Positions 19,037 to 31,103 of a stretch of DNA of 64,000 nucleotides are shown here, in pieces; the stretch's first letter is position 1, and every line of letters starts with the position of its first letter. Both the position numbers and the translations under genes were made by a program. This DNA comes from Flavobacterium branchiarum. GTDB lineage: Bacteria > Bacteroidota > Bacteroidia > Flavobacteriales > Flavobacteriaceae. A model generated the notes under the pieces. It was given only the letters and a program-made list of their open reading frames with translations. It was not told where the DNA came from and did not search any database. The stretch is from the NCBI RefSeq assembly GCF_030409845.1, contig NZ_JAUFQQ010000003.1:1364001-1428000 (forward strand). The letters run 5' to 3'.

Positions 19037-19110
19037 AGTCTCGTAGCTCAGCTGGTTAGAGTACTACACTGATAATGTAGGGGTCGGCAGTTCGAGTCTG
19101 CCCGGGACTA
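19037..19110 (+). tRNA. tRNA-Ile (GAU)
   Basis: Full cloverleaf: acceptor AGTCTCG pairs with CGGGACT (one G-T), anticodon stem CTACA/TGTAG holds the loop CTGATAA with anticodon GAT at 19071-19073, and the T arm is GGCAG/CTGCC around TTCGAGT. CCA is not encoded. Its place in the 16S-23S spacer is the usual one. Confidence 0.97.
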
Positions 19111-19198
19111 CTATTTAAAACTTAAATAAAAGGAAATTTTAGAAGTTGAGCATTTATGAGTGAATTCATAACTCATAATTCATCATCATTTTAAAAAT

Positions 19199-19272
19199 GG
19201 GGGATTAGCTCAGCTGGCTAGAGCGCCTGCCTTGCACGCAGGAGGTCAACGGTTCGACTCCGTTATTCTCCA
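19199..19272 (+). tRNA. tRNA-Ala (UGC)
   Basis: Acceptor GGGGGAT pairs with ATTCTCC (two G-T pairs), anticodon stem CCTGC/GCAGG holds CTTGCAC with anticodon TGC at 19233-19235, and the T arm is AACGG/CCGTT around TTCGACT. CCA is not encoded. It follows tRNA-Ile in the rRNA spacer. Confidence 0.97.
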
Positions 19273-19356
19273 CTATCTTTAAGAAGATAGAATATAGAAA
19301 AAAAGAATATAGATTAAGTCTATACTCTAATCTCTATTTTCTTAATCTAAAAAGAA

Positions 19357-19376
19357 AAAGTTCATTGACATATTGA
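19357..19376 (+). promoter_or_regulatory. boxA-like element before 23S rRNA
   Basis: AAAGTTCATTGACATATTGA matches the 16S-leader element at 17273-17292 at 18 of 20 positions. Confidence 0.6.
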
Positions 19377-19473
19377 GATAAGAAAATAATAAAAAGTAGA
19401 AAGCGTTTTTATTGAGTAGCAATACAAAATATAAAAACAAAAAAAAACGGTCATATTAAATTATGATTGGTAC

Positions 19474-22357
<2,884 letters not shown>

Positions 22358-22365
22358 ACCCTTTT

Positions 22366-22385
22366 CCCCACACTACGGTGTGGGG
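22366..22385 (+). other. Stable hairpin with UACG tetraloop in the 23S-5S spacer
   Basis: CCCCACAC and GTGTGGGG form an 8-bp stem closed by C(TACG)G, an exceptionally stable tetraloop. It directly follows the 23S 3' end and may be a processing or protection structure. Confidence 0.6.
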
Positions 22386-22513
22386 GAGAAACTTTCTAAA
22401 TAAATTATATTTTTTCTTTATCTCAGTGTGTTAAGATATTGTTCACTTGATAATTAATAATCAACAATTAATAATTAACAATTGAAAAGTTGTCCAAAGC
22501 AACTAACGACCTT

Positions 22514-22621
22514 AAGGTGGTTATTGCGGCGGGGCTCACCTCTTCCCATCCCGAACAGAGTAGTTAAGCCCGCCTGCGCAGATGGTACTGCAGTTATGTG
22601 GGAGAGTATGTCGTCGCCTTT
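22514..22621 (+). rRNA. 5S ribosomal RNA
   Basis: AAGGTGGT pairs with GTCGCCTT to make helix I. The internal sequence has CCGAACAGAG and TTAAGCCCGCCTGCGC, typical of Bacteroidetes 5S. Length is about 108 bases, with ends uncertain by a few bases. Confidence 0.93.
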
Positions 22622-22625
22622 CTTT

Positions 22626-22660
22626 AAAACCCTGTTTCTAACGAAACAGGGTTTTTTTTT
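22626..22660 (+). terminator. rRNA operon terminator
   Basis: AAAACCCTGTTTC and GAAACAGGGTTTT form a 13-bp stem with a 4-base loop followed by a run of T residues, directly after the 5S gene. Confidence 0.95.
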
Positions 22661-22732
22661 GCCCAATTTTGTCCTTCTGAGGAACGAAGAATCTTCAGGA
22701 TCAGGTTCAAAAGTTGTGTTTATGCAAAAATG

Positions 22733-22800
22733 TTAGTCAATCTGTAGAGGAAGAATTTAATATCTCTTACTCCTCTAAATAGAGATCTAAAGCTTTTTAT
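22733..22800 (-). mobile_element. Diverged end fragment of an ISL3-like element
   Basis: This 68-base block aligns with the transposase 3' end of the intact IS (compare 23565-23632) but with many differences, so it is an older relic. It is interrupted at 22801 by the inverted repeat of a later insertion. Confidence 0.5.
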
Positions 22801-23544
22801 GGATCAAGCGTTATTTTATTCTGTTTAATAGCTCTATTATTACGGATCAAGCGTTATTTTTGGGGACTAGTATAATTATGCATATAATTTAGTTAGTCTA
22901 AAAAGGAAGAATTCAATATCTCTTACACCTCTGAACTGAGCTCTAAATTCCTTTATTTTGGCATTAAAAGATTCTGCCGAAGCATTTGTACTTCTATTAT
23001 TAAAATAGTTCAGAATCGATTCGTAATGTATTTGTATTGATTTTGCGATGGTATTGAAAGAGGATCAAGCGTTATTTTTGGGGACTAGTATAATTATGCA
23101 TATAATTTAGTTAGTCTAAAAAGGAAGAATTCAATATCTCTTACACCTCTGAACTGAGCTCTAAATTCCTTTATTTTGGCATTAAAAGATTCTGCCGAAG
23201 CATTTGTACTTCTATTATTAAAATAGTTCAGAATCGATTCGTAATGTATTTGTATTGATTTTGCGATGGTATTGAAAGACCTAAATCCAGAATCTTCTAC
23301 TGTATTATACCATTGGGCTAATTTTAATCTTGCTGTATTTTTATTGGTATTGTTCTCGTAGATATAACATAGACCTTGCGCTAGTTTGTAAGCTTTTTTA
23401 ATTGATGGATATAATTCAAATAATAGCTGTGCTCTAAGGGCTTGTGAAGTCGTCCATTTGTTTGGAGTTTTAAACAATACATATCTAGAGCGTGCTAAAA
23501 GCTGTTTTTTAGGGATTAAGCGTTATTTTTGGGGACTAGTATAA

Positions 23545-24528
23545 TTATGCATATAATTTAGTTAATCTATAGAGAAAGAATTCAATATCTCTTACACCTC
23601 TGAACTGAGCTCTAAATTCCTTTATTTTGGCATTAAAAGATTCTGCCGAAGCATTTGTACTTCTATTATTAAAATAGTTCAGAATCGATTCGTAATGTAT
23701 TTGTATTGATTTTGCGATGGTATTGAAAGACCTAAATCCAGAATCTTCTACTGTATTATACCATTGGGCTAATTTTAATCTTGCTGTATTTTTATTGGTA
23801 TTGTTCTCGTAGATATAACATAGACCTTGCGCTAGTTTGTAAGCTTTTTTAATTGATGGATATAATTCAAATAATAGCTGTGCTCTAAGGGCTTGTGAAG
23901 TCGTCCATTTGTTTGGAGTTTTAAACAATACATATCTAGAGCGTGCTAAAAGCTGTTTTTTAGTATCTCCGTTTGAGAGTAGTTCTGGACTGTATGGTTT
24001 TCCTGTATTTTTACTTCTTTCGTATTGAATATTCTCTTGTTCTATAATCTCCCATCTTAATTTTATTCGCTCCTCTTGAACAGCTTGAGTAGCTAGTTTT
24101 TGTACATGAAACCTATCAGTGACAATTTGAGATTTAGGGAAACATTTTTTAACTATTAAATTCATGTTTGAAGCCATATCCACAGTTACTTCTTTAACCA
24201 TGTCTCTTCTAGAGGGAGGTATTCTGTTTAATAGCTCTATTATTACTTCAGCCTTAGTTCCTTTTACAATAGCCACTATAGCTCCTTTTTTTCCTTTAGC
24301 TGCTTTATTAGTTAATACAGTATAGAGTTCTCCATTGGAAAGTGAAGTTTCATCTAAACTGAGGTACATTCCTAGGTTTTTACCAAAGAGCAACCATTGT
24401 TTAGCATGTTGTTTTTGTGACCAGAGCTTGAAATCACTCAAATGATTTTTATAAAGATATTGCAACTTTTTGCCATCAGTATTGTAATAGCTACCAAATT
24501 TACTTGCGCTTACAGGATTTTTATCCAA
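23545..24528 (-). CDS. ISL3-type DDE transposase
   Basis: 327 residues matching the DDE_Tnp_ISL3 pattern: first Asp in SLDETSLSNG, second Asp in VTVDMASNMNLI, TDRFHVQKLATQA, and the late Glu in SAESFNAKIKEFRAQFRG. It catalyses cut-and-paste transposition between the 24-base ends. No ATG is available at the 5' end; the frame opens with TTG (24526-24528) overlapping the stop of the upstream ORF by 8 bases and lies in the +1 frame. Expression would need re-initiation or frameshifting. Relatives are annotated as ISAon1-family transposases; this subgroup name is from memory. Confidence 0.88.
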   Translation of the reverse strand: MDKNPVSASKFGSYYNTDGKKLQYLYKNHLSDFKLWSQKQHAKQWLLFGKNLGMYLSLDETSLSNGELYTVLTNKAAKGKKGAIVAIVKGTKAEVIIELLNRIPPSRRDMVKEVTVDMASNMNLIVKKCFPKSQIVTDRFHVQKLATQAVQEERIKLRWEIIEQENIQYERSKNTGKPYSPELLSNGDTKKQLLARSRYVLFKTPNKWTTSQALRAQLLFELYPSIKKAYKLAQGLCYIYENNTNKNTARLKLAQWYNTVEDSGFRSFNTIAKSIQIHYESILNYFNNRSTNASAESFNAKIKEFRAQFRGVRDIEFFLYRLTKLYA

Positions 24529-24865
24529 TGATACCTTTTAAAAAAGACGCGAATTCAGCTGTAATTCGTGTTCCTTTGGCAACAATTTCCCAATCTCGTT
24601 TAATTATTTCATTGGATTTAATCAATGTCCATCTTCTTCTTTTTATATGTAGCAATACTGATTTACCTCTAAGAGGAAAGTCTTCAACTTTAATTTCTGG
24701 CAGAAAATCTTTCGATTTGGCTAATTCTGTTTTGTATTCTTGAGGAAGGACATTTTTTTCTTCAAGATAAAAATGGATCACTTCATTTTCTAGTTTATGC
24801 GAAACTATATCAAAATAATCTAGTATTCCTTGAGGTAAAAAATATATAGCTAATTCTAAATCCAA
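24521..24865 (-). CDS. IS N-terminal accessory protein (ISAon1-type orfA)
   Basis: 114 residues. It contains FPLRGKSVLLHIKRRRW, which looks like the zinc-finger/DNA-binding half usually fused to ISL3 transposases, here in a separate ORF without visible cysteine pairs. It overlaps the transposase ORF by 8 bases. The pair together equals one transposase, so they probably act as a split or frameshifted protein that binds the element ends. Confidence 0.8.
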   Translation of the reverse strand: MDLELAIYFLPQGILDYFDIVSHKLENEVIHFYLEEKNVLPQEYKTELAKSKDFLPEIKVEDFPLRGKSVLLHIKRRRWTLIKSNEIIKRDWEIVAKGTRITAEFASFLKGIIG

Positions 24866-25624
24866 AATAGTTTTTTTTAATGTTGCAAATTTAGCTTTTT
24901 AAACATTTGTCCCCAAGTTTTTTGTTTGACCCATTATTACTTCAGCCTTAGTTCCTTTTACAATAGCCACTATAGCTCCTTTTTTTCCTTTAGCTGCTTT
25001 ATTAGTTAATACAGTATAGAGTTCTCCATTGGAAAGTGAAGTTTCATCTAAACTTAGGTACATTCCTAGGTTTTTACCAAAGAGCACCATTGTTTAGCAT
25101 GTCGTTTTTGTGACCAGTGCTTGAAATCACTCAACTGATTTTATAAAGGTATTGCAGTTTTTTGCCATCAGTATTGTAATAGCTACCAAATTTACTTGCG
25201 CTTACAGGATTTTTATCCAATGATACCTTTTAAAAAAGACGCGAATTCAGCTGTAATTCGTGTTCCTTTGGCGACAATTTCCCAATCTCGTTTTATTATT
25301 TCATTAGACCTAATCAAAGTCCATCTTCTTCTTTTTATATGTAGTAACACCGATTTACCTCTAAGAGGAAAGTCTTCAACTTTAATTTCTGGCAGAAAAT
25401 CTTTCGATTTGGCTAATTCTGTTTTGTATTCTTGAGGAAGGACATTTTTTTCTTCAAGATAAAAATGGATCACTTCATTTTCTAGTTTATGCGAAACTAT
25501 ATCAAAATAATCTAGTATTCCTTGAGGTAAAAAATATATAGCTAATTCTAAATCCAAAATAGTTTTTTTTAATGTTGCAAATTTAGCTTTTTAAACATTT
25601 GTCCCCAAGTTTTTTGTTTGACCC

Positions 25625-25855
25625 ATAATTATGCATATAATTTAGTTAGTCTAAAAAGGAAGAATTCAATATCTCTTACACCTCTGAACTGAGCTCTAAA
25701 TTCCTTTATTTTGGCATTAAAAGATTCTGCCGAAGCATTTGTACTTCTATTATTAAAATAGTTCAGAATCGATTCGTAATGTATTTGTATTGATTTTGCG
25801 ATGGTATTGAAAGACCTAAATCCAGAATCTTCTACTGTATTATACCATTGGGCTA
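25625..25855 (-). mobile_element. Left-end fragment of the same IS lacking its inverted repeat
   Basis: The sequence is nearly identical to 22873-23104 but starts at ATAATTATGCAT without the GGGGAC terminal repeat and ends abruptly inside the transposase coding region, where a different IS begins. Confidence 0.7.
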
Positions 25856-25861
25856 CAAAAA

Positions 25862-26840
25862 TTAAGCATAAATATTGGTTAGTCTAAAAAGAAAGAATTC
25901 TATATTTCTAACACCCCTAAATTTTGACCTGAATGCTTTTATTTTGGCATTAAAAGATTCAGCCGAGGCATTTGTACTTCTATTATCAAAGTAGTTTAAA
26001 ATGGTTTGATAATGATTTGCAATGGTTCGTGATATTGTACCGAATGACTTGAATCCAGATTGATTTACTTTTTCATGCCATTTGGCTAATTTTGCAAAAC
26101 CAATGATTTTATCAGTTGTGTTCTCAAAGATACCTTTAAGTTCTTGAGTTACTTTATATGCTTTTTGTATATCTGGATATAATTCAAACAATAACGTGGC
26201 TCTCTCTGTTTGGTTTTGGGTCCATTTTGATTTGGTTTTGTATAAGAAATAACGGCTTCTGCTAATAATTGCTTAAGAGTATCTCCATTAGAAAGTATTT
26301 TAGACTCAAATTTTAAGTTTAATTTCCTTGTTCTCTCTAAGTCACCATTTTCAAGATCAATAGCTTGCCAACGATATTTAATTCTAATTTCTTGTAAGGC
26401 TTCTGTAGCGAGCTTCTGAACATGAAATCTATCTGTAACACGTACAGCGTTTGAAAAACATTTTTTAGCAATCAAATTCATGTTTCCTGCCATATCTAAA
26501 GTGATTTCCTTAACTTGATTACGCAGTTTTAAAGGAATTTTTTCGATAACATCAATCACCGCTTCAGCTTTAGTTCCTGCAGTGATTGCAATTATAGTAC
26601 CTTTTCTTCCTTTACCAGCTTTGTTGGTTAAAATAGTATAGAGTTCTCCGTTAGAAAGTGATGTTTCATCTATTGATAGGCGTTTACCAATGTTTTGTGG
26701 AAAAAGTAGCCACTTTTTTGCATGTGTTTTTTGATCCCAATTTTTAAATTCACTTAAAAAATCGTTGTATTGGCATTGTAGATTTCTGCCTTTTACGCCG
26801 TAAAATTTAGCAATCGAATTGCAATCATTTGGACTGGAAT
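25862..26840 (-). pseudogene. Frameshifted ISL3-type transposase
   Basis: The N-terminal and middle part is read in one frame down to about 26255 (ending QLLAEAVISYTK, out of frame), and the C-terminal part continues in another frame from 26191 down to 25862 (LFELYPDIQKAY through SAESFNAKIKAF). A single base loss near 26255 explains the break. Confidence 0.75.
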
Positions 26841-27190
26841 CTATTGATTTCTTTTAAAAAACACGCAAACTCCTGAGTTACACGAGTTCCGTCTGCTACT
26901 AAATTCCAATCTCTAAAAACCACTTTCCCAGTATCTTCATTCAGCCATCTTCTATGGGTGATGTGTAAATACACCTGATGCCCACGAATAGGAAAATCCT
27001 GAACTGTTATCTCTTCAAAGAATCCTTTTAAACTTAATTTTGAATTGCGATATTCTTTAGGAATCGAATTTATCTCTTTTAAATACAAATGAAGTATTTC
27101 TTCTCCTTTTTGGTAGGAAGTGAGTTCAAAGTAATCCACTATTATTTCAGGTAATAATAATTTGAGAATATCTAAAAAGGAGTCTTGCAT
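26825..27190 (-). CDS. Accessory (orfA-type) protein of the second IS
   Basis: 121 residues, homologous along its length to the accessory protein at 24521-24865 (same order: LP..IVDYFEL, EILHLYLKE, FPIRGHQVY, HRRW, DWNLVADGTR). The frame is intact. The transposase it should partner with is frameshifted, so this is likely a relic with no function. Confidence 0.65.
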   Translation of the reverse strand: MQDSFLDILKLLLPEIIVDYFELTSYQKGEEILHLYLKEINSIPKEYRNSKLSLKGFFEEITVQDFPIRGHQVYLHITHRRWLNEDTGKVVFRDWNLVADGTRVTQEFACFLKEINRFQSK

Positions 27191-27249
27191 TGCTTTAAAT
27201 TTTAAAATACAAAAATCGACTTTTTAATATTTCCTCACAACAATATGTA

Positions 27250-28590
27250 TTGATCCAGAATTCAATGTCTCTTAATCCTCTGAACTGAGCTCTAAATTCC
27301 TTTATTTTGGCATTAAAAGATTCTGCTGAAGTATTTGTACTTCTATTATTAAAATAGTTCAGAATCGATTCGTAATGTATTTATATTGATTTTGCGATTG
27401 TATTGAAAGATCTAAACCCTGAATCTTCTACTGTATTATACCATTGCGCTAATTTCAATCTTGCTGTATTTTTATTGGTATTGTTCTGATAAATATAGCA
27501 TAGACCTTGCGCTAGTTTATAAGATTTTTTAATTGATAGATATAATTCAAATAATAGCTGTGCTCTAATGGCTTGAGAAGGTGTCCATTTGTTAGGATTC
27601 TTAAACAATACTTATCTAGAGCGTGCTGAAAGCTGTTTTTTAGTATCTCCGTTTGAGAGTAGTTCTGGATTGTATGATTTTTCCATTTTTCATATTGAAT
27701 ATTCTCTTGTTCTATAATCTCCCACCTTAATTTAATTCGCTCCTCTTGAACAGCTTGAGTAGCTAGTTTTTGTACATGAAATCTATCAGTGACAATTTGA
27801 GATTTAGGAAAACATTTTTTAATTATTAAATTCATGTTTGGAGCCATATCCACTGTTACTTCTTTAACCATATCTCTTCTAGAGTGAGGTATTCTGTTTA
27901 ATAGTTCTATTATTACTTCGGCCTTAGTTCCTTTTACAATAGCTACTATAGCACCTTTTTTTTTTGCTTCTTTATTAGTTAATACAGTATAGAGTTCTCC
28001 ATTGGAAAGTGAGGTTTCATCTAAACTTGGGTACATTCCTAGGTTTTTACCAAAGAGCACCATTGTTTAGCATGTCGTTTTTGTGACCAGTGCTTGAAAT
28101 CACTCAACTGATTTTATAAAGGTATTGCAGTTTTTTGCCATCAGTATTGTAATAGCTACCAAATTTACTTGCGCTTACAGGATTTTTATCCAATGATACC
28201 TTTTAAAAAAGACGCGAATTCAGCTGTAATTCGTGTTCCTTTGGCGACAATTTCCCAATCTCGTTTTATTATTTCATTAGACCTAATCAAAGTCCATCTT
28301 CTTCTTTTTATATGTAGTAACACCGATTTACCTCTAAGAGGAAAGTCTTCAACTTTAATTTCTGGCAGAAAATCTTTTGATTTGGCTAATTCAGTTTTGT
28401 ATTCTTGAGGAAGGACATTTTTTTCTTCAAGATAAAAATAGATCACTTCATTTTCTAGTTTATGCGAAACTATATCAAAATAATCTAGTAGTCCTTGAGG
28501 TAAAAATATATAGCTAATTCTAAATCCAAAATAGATTTTTTAATGTTACAAATCTAGCTTTTTAAACATTTGTCTCAAGTTTTTTGTTTG
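27250..28590 (-). mobile_element. Degenerate diverged copy of the first IS type
   Basis: The sequence follows the intact copy end to end but with substitutions and at least three small indels: near 27610-27690 (frame change plus deletion of about 10 bases), near 27958 and 28065 in the transposase, and near 28505 in the accessory gene. The right end (ATTTGTCTCAAG) has lost the GTCCCC motif. It still shows DETSLSNG, VTVDMAPNMNLI and TDRFHVQK in pieces. Confidence 0.75.
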
Positions 28591-28593
28591 CCT

Positions 28594-28655
28594 CTTTAGT
28601 TAATCTAAAAAGGAAGAATTCAATGTCTCTTATTTCTCAGAACTGAGTTCTAAAT
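28594..28655 (-). mobile_element. Short IS left-end fragment touching the 3' end of tssH
   Basis: TTTAGTTAATCTAAAAAGG and following bases match the IS end that follows the inverted repeat. The match runs up to about 28655 and so includes the TAG stop codon of tssH (28650-28652 on the plus strand as CTA). The tssH C terminus may have been trimmed or extended by this insertion. Confidence 0.6.
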
Positions 28656-31097
28656 ATCTGTTTGTATCCATTTAATTTCACCATTTTCAATATCAACAAT
28701 GATTTTATCACCATCTTTGACATCACCAGCAATGATTTTTTTGGCTAGTGGACGTCTTAAATGACTTCTAATGATACTTTTTATAGGTCTTGCTCCATAT
28801 TTTGCATTGTACCCATTTTCGGCTAGATGTAGTTTTACTTGCAGTGGTATTTCAACCGTAATATTTATATTTTTTAGCAAATCTAGGAACTCTTTCTTAA
28901 GATGAACTTCAAAAATTTTCAATGCATTTTCCTTGCTTATTGGGGCAAAAGGAATGATTTCTGTTAGCCTTCCTAAAAATTCAGGTCTAAAATAATTTGC
29001 CATAATTCCCATCAAATCTGAAGAGTTCGGGGTTTGACCTTTTTCAAAAGTAGTTGCAATTTGATCCGCTCCAATATTCGAAGTAAAAAGTATAATAGCA
29101 TTAGAAAAATCACCTTCTTTTCCTAAACGGTCGTGGAGTTTACCTTCGTCCATTATTTGAAGAAAAACATCATAAACTGAAACGTGAGCTTTTTCTATCT
29201 CATCAAATAAAACAATAGAGTATGGTTTTTGTCTAATTTTGTTTACTAATAAGCCACCTTCTTCATAACCTACATATCCCGGAGGCGCTCCATAAAGTAA
29301 TGCCGCGGAATGTTCTTCTTTAAATTCTGACATGTCAAAACGTATAATTGCATTTTCATCTTGAAAAAGAAATTCAGCTAGGCTTTTTGCTAATTCTGTT
29401 TTTCCAGTTCCTGTTGGTCCTAAAAAAAAGAATGATGCAATCGGCTGTCCAGCTTTACTTAATCCCGATCTTGACTCTAATATTGAGCCTGTGACTGTTG
29501 CAATACAATGGTCTTGACCAATAACTCTTCTGCTTAGAACTTCTTCGATATTATTAAGTTTTTGTTTTTCCTCTTCTTTTAATTTACCAACAGGAATGCC
29601 AGTTTTCTTTGCAATAATAAGTGATAAGTCAATAGGTTCAATGTGAACACGTTTATCTAATGCTTTTTGTTCTAGATTATTAATTAAGTTTTCTATATGA
29701 TTAAAAATAAATTCTGATGATTCAGAATATTTGGATTCATTTTCTTCATCTACTTCTATTAAAAAACTTGTTTTATTAATCAAATCCGTAAGAAACCAGT
29801 TTGATTCTTTTATTAATTGAGACTCAGATAAATTTGAATCATTTTGTTTTAGTACTGCCAATTTATCTAACGTTAACTGTTTTTCTTTCAAAAATGTTTC
29901 GCCTGATGTTTTTAATACTGACATCGTATGATCGATTAGATTTATCGCTGATTCAGGAAGGCTTTTTTCTTTTAAATATCTTCTGGATAATCGAATTGAT
30001 TCTGTTATTGTTTCATCATCTATTTCTATTTTATGATGATCCTGATATGTCTTGATAGATTCACGAATCATTCTGAATAAAGTATCATCGTCAGATTCTT
30101 GTAGTTTCACAATTTCAAACATTCCAGTTAAACCTTGTTCTTTTTCTATTCTTTTTGAATATTCGTCACTAGTGGAAGTTGCTATTATATTCAGACCTTT
30201 GGATAATTCACCTTTTAAAATATTGGAAACGCCAGAATCACCTCCGTTTTTATCTAATAAAGTATGTATTTCTTCAATAATTAAAATTGTTTTTGAATAT
30301 TGTCTTAGTTCAATTATGCAGTTTTTTAAGCGGTCTTCTATTTCGCCTTTGTATGAAGCTCCGGCAATTAGAGTTGGTAAATCAAGTTCAAAAAGTTGTA
30401 CTTTATTTAAAGTATCGGGAACCTGATTAGAAAGTACATTTTGAACAATAGTGTCGATTAATATTGATTTGCCAATTCCCCGATCTCCAATCAGTAACAC
30501 ATTGGGTTTCGAAAATCGACAGAGTATTTCTTTTATTGTATTTAATTCTATTTCGCGTCCAATTGCAAGTGTTACTTTTTTTCTTTTTTCAAGATTTTTA
30601 TGAATGCAGTATTTTCCCAAAAAGCCCTTTTTTACTTCTTGTCTGCCGTTATCTTCATTTTGGGGAATGGCAATTTTATCCATTAATAATTCATTTCTTG
30701 AAATAGGATACGATTTCATTTGATTAAAATCAAAACCGACTCCTGGTGAGCTTATAGCTATTATAATCGCATAAAGGCTTATTTCATGTTCATTTAATAT
30801 CGTTCTAACTGAATCTGCTTCGTCAATAATTTTATCAATAAACTCGCTTGGTTCTGCGTCAAGAACGCCTGAGGTTTTTGATTCTTCTTCCATTCGTACT
30901 TCTGCCCATTCATCGAGATAATAAACATCTTTCCCCATCGCTTCGAGACACTTTAAGAGTCCTAAATCCCTATTTAAAATAGCTTTTAATAAGTGAGATG
31001 ATGAGTAATATTTATTTGAATTTGTTTTGGCAATCTTCTTTGCAATTTCAAGAGCTTTTAATAATTCTGTGCTGAAAATGTTTTTTTCTTCTTCCAT
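28650..31097 (-). CDS. tssH: T6SS sheath-disassembly AAA+ ATPase TssH (ClpV)
   Basis: 815 residues. It has a Clp-N domain (residues about 1-150), a first AAA+ module with Walker A GDRGIGKS near 205 and Walker B TILIIEEIH, a middle domain, and a second AAA+ module with Walker A GPTGTGKT near 562 and Walker B VLFDEIEKA. ClpV hexamers extract contracted TssB/TssC sheath for recycling. Location inside a T6SS cluster separates it from housekeeping ClpB. It is the second gene of a minus-strand pair with the PKD protein (6-base gap). Its stop codon lies in an IS fragment, so the native C terminus may be altered. Confidence 0.9.
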   Translation of the reverse strand: MEEEKNIFSTELLKALEIAKKIAKTNSNKYYSSSHLLKAILNRDLGLLKCLEAMGKDVYYLDEWAEVRMEEESKTSGVLDAEPSEFIDKIIDEADSVRTILNEHEISLYAIIIAISSPGVGFDFNQMKSYPISRNELLMDKIAIPQNEDNGRQEVKKGFLGKYCIHKNLEKRKKVTLAIGREIELNTIKEILCRFSKPNVLLIGDRGIGKSILIDTIVQNVLSNQVPDTLNKVQLFELDLPTLIAGASYKGEIEDRLKNCIIELRQYSKTILIIEEIHTLLDKNGGDSGVSNILKGELSKGLNIIATSTSDEYSKRIEKEQGLTGMFEIVKLQESDDDTLFRMIRESIKTYQDHHKIEIDDETITESIRLSRRYLKEKSLPESAINLIDHTMSVLKTSGETFLKEKQLTLDKLAVLKQNDSNLSESQLIKESNWFLTDLINKTSFLIEVDEENESKYSESSEFIFNHIENLINNLEQKALDKRVHIEPIDLSLIIAKKTGIPVGKLKEEEKQKLNNIEEVLSRRVIGQDHCIATVTGSILESRSGLSKAGQPIASFFFLGPTGTGKTELAKSLAEFLFQDENAIIRFDMSEFKEEHSAALLYGAPPGYVGYEEGGLLVNKIRQKPYSIVLFDEIEKAHVSVYDVFLQIMDEGKLHDRLGKEGDFSNAIILFTSNIGADQIATTFEKGQTPNSSDLMGIMANYFRPEFLGRLTEIIPFAPISKENALKIFEVHLKKEFLDLLKNINITVEIPLQVKLHLAENGYNAKYGARPIKSIIRSHLRRPLAKKIIAGDVKDGDKIIVDIENGEIKWIQTDI

Positions 31098-31103
31098 TAA
31101 ATT

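Larger units (their letters stand above)
22844..24932 (-). mobile_element. Inner composite ISL3-like insertion with 8-bp target duplication
   Basis: The left end (22844-22867) and right end (24909-24932) carry related 24-base terminal inverted repeats ending in GGGGAC/GTCCCC. The flanks are identical 8-mers ATTATTAC at 22836-22843 and 24933-24940, a target duplication length typical of the ISL3 family. Inside are two left-end fragments (22844-23061 and 23062-23512), each beginning with the same GGATCAAGCG repeat, followed by one complete element. The truncated fragments probably come from repeated self-insertion followed by recombination between copies. Confidence 0.8.
23513..24932 (-). mobile_element. 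Complete ISL3/ISAon1-like insertion sequence (1420 bp)
   Basis: The only apparently intact copy in the pile. The inverted repeats are 23513-23536 (GGATTAAGCG to GGGGAC) and 24909-24932. It encodes a short N-terminal protein (24521-24865) and a DDE transposase (23545-24528) on the minus strand. Its left end differs slightly from the other fragments (AATCTATAGAGAAAG instead of AGTCTAAAAAGGAAG), so it is a distinct lineage or arrival. Confidence 0.8.
22801..25624 (-). mobile_element. Outer ISL3-like copy, internally deleted and interrupted by a second insertion
   Basis: The left terminal repeat starts at 22801 (GGATCAAGCGTTATTTT) but after 17 bases jumps into an internal part of the transposase gene (22818-22843), so roughly 700 bases are missing. 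The element resumes at 24933 after the inner insertion and runs to the right terminal repeat at 25601-25624. Its transposase frame also carries base losses (for example near 25085 and 25142) compared with the intact copy. It cannot encode a working transposase. Confidence 0.75.
25856..27235 (-). mobile_element. Second, diverged ISL3/ISAon1-like element, transposase frameshifted
   Basis: This element has the same two-gene organisation but clearly different sequence. The accessory ORF at 26825-27190 (121 residues, with FPIRGHQVYLHITHRRW) is intact. The transposase (about 25862-26840) keeps IDETSLSNG, ITLDMAGNMNLI, TDRFHVQKL and SAESFNAKIKAF, but one frameshift near 26255 splits it into two frames. 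I could not define convincing terminal repeats. It probably cannot transpose on its own. Confidence 0.7.

Noticed and set aside
22475..22736. Small open frames over the 5S rRNA
   Set aside because: The sequence is explained by the 5S gene and the terminator.
24504..25435. Plus-strand 79-residue frames repeated three times in the IS region
   Set aside because: They are antisense shadows of the IS accessory gene and repeat only because the IS does.
23094..28408. Possible CRISPR-like array from the repeated short blocks between 22.8 and 28.6 kb
   Set aside because: The repeats are long transposase-coding fragments with terminal inverted repeats, not short repeats with unique spacers.
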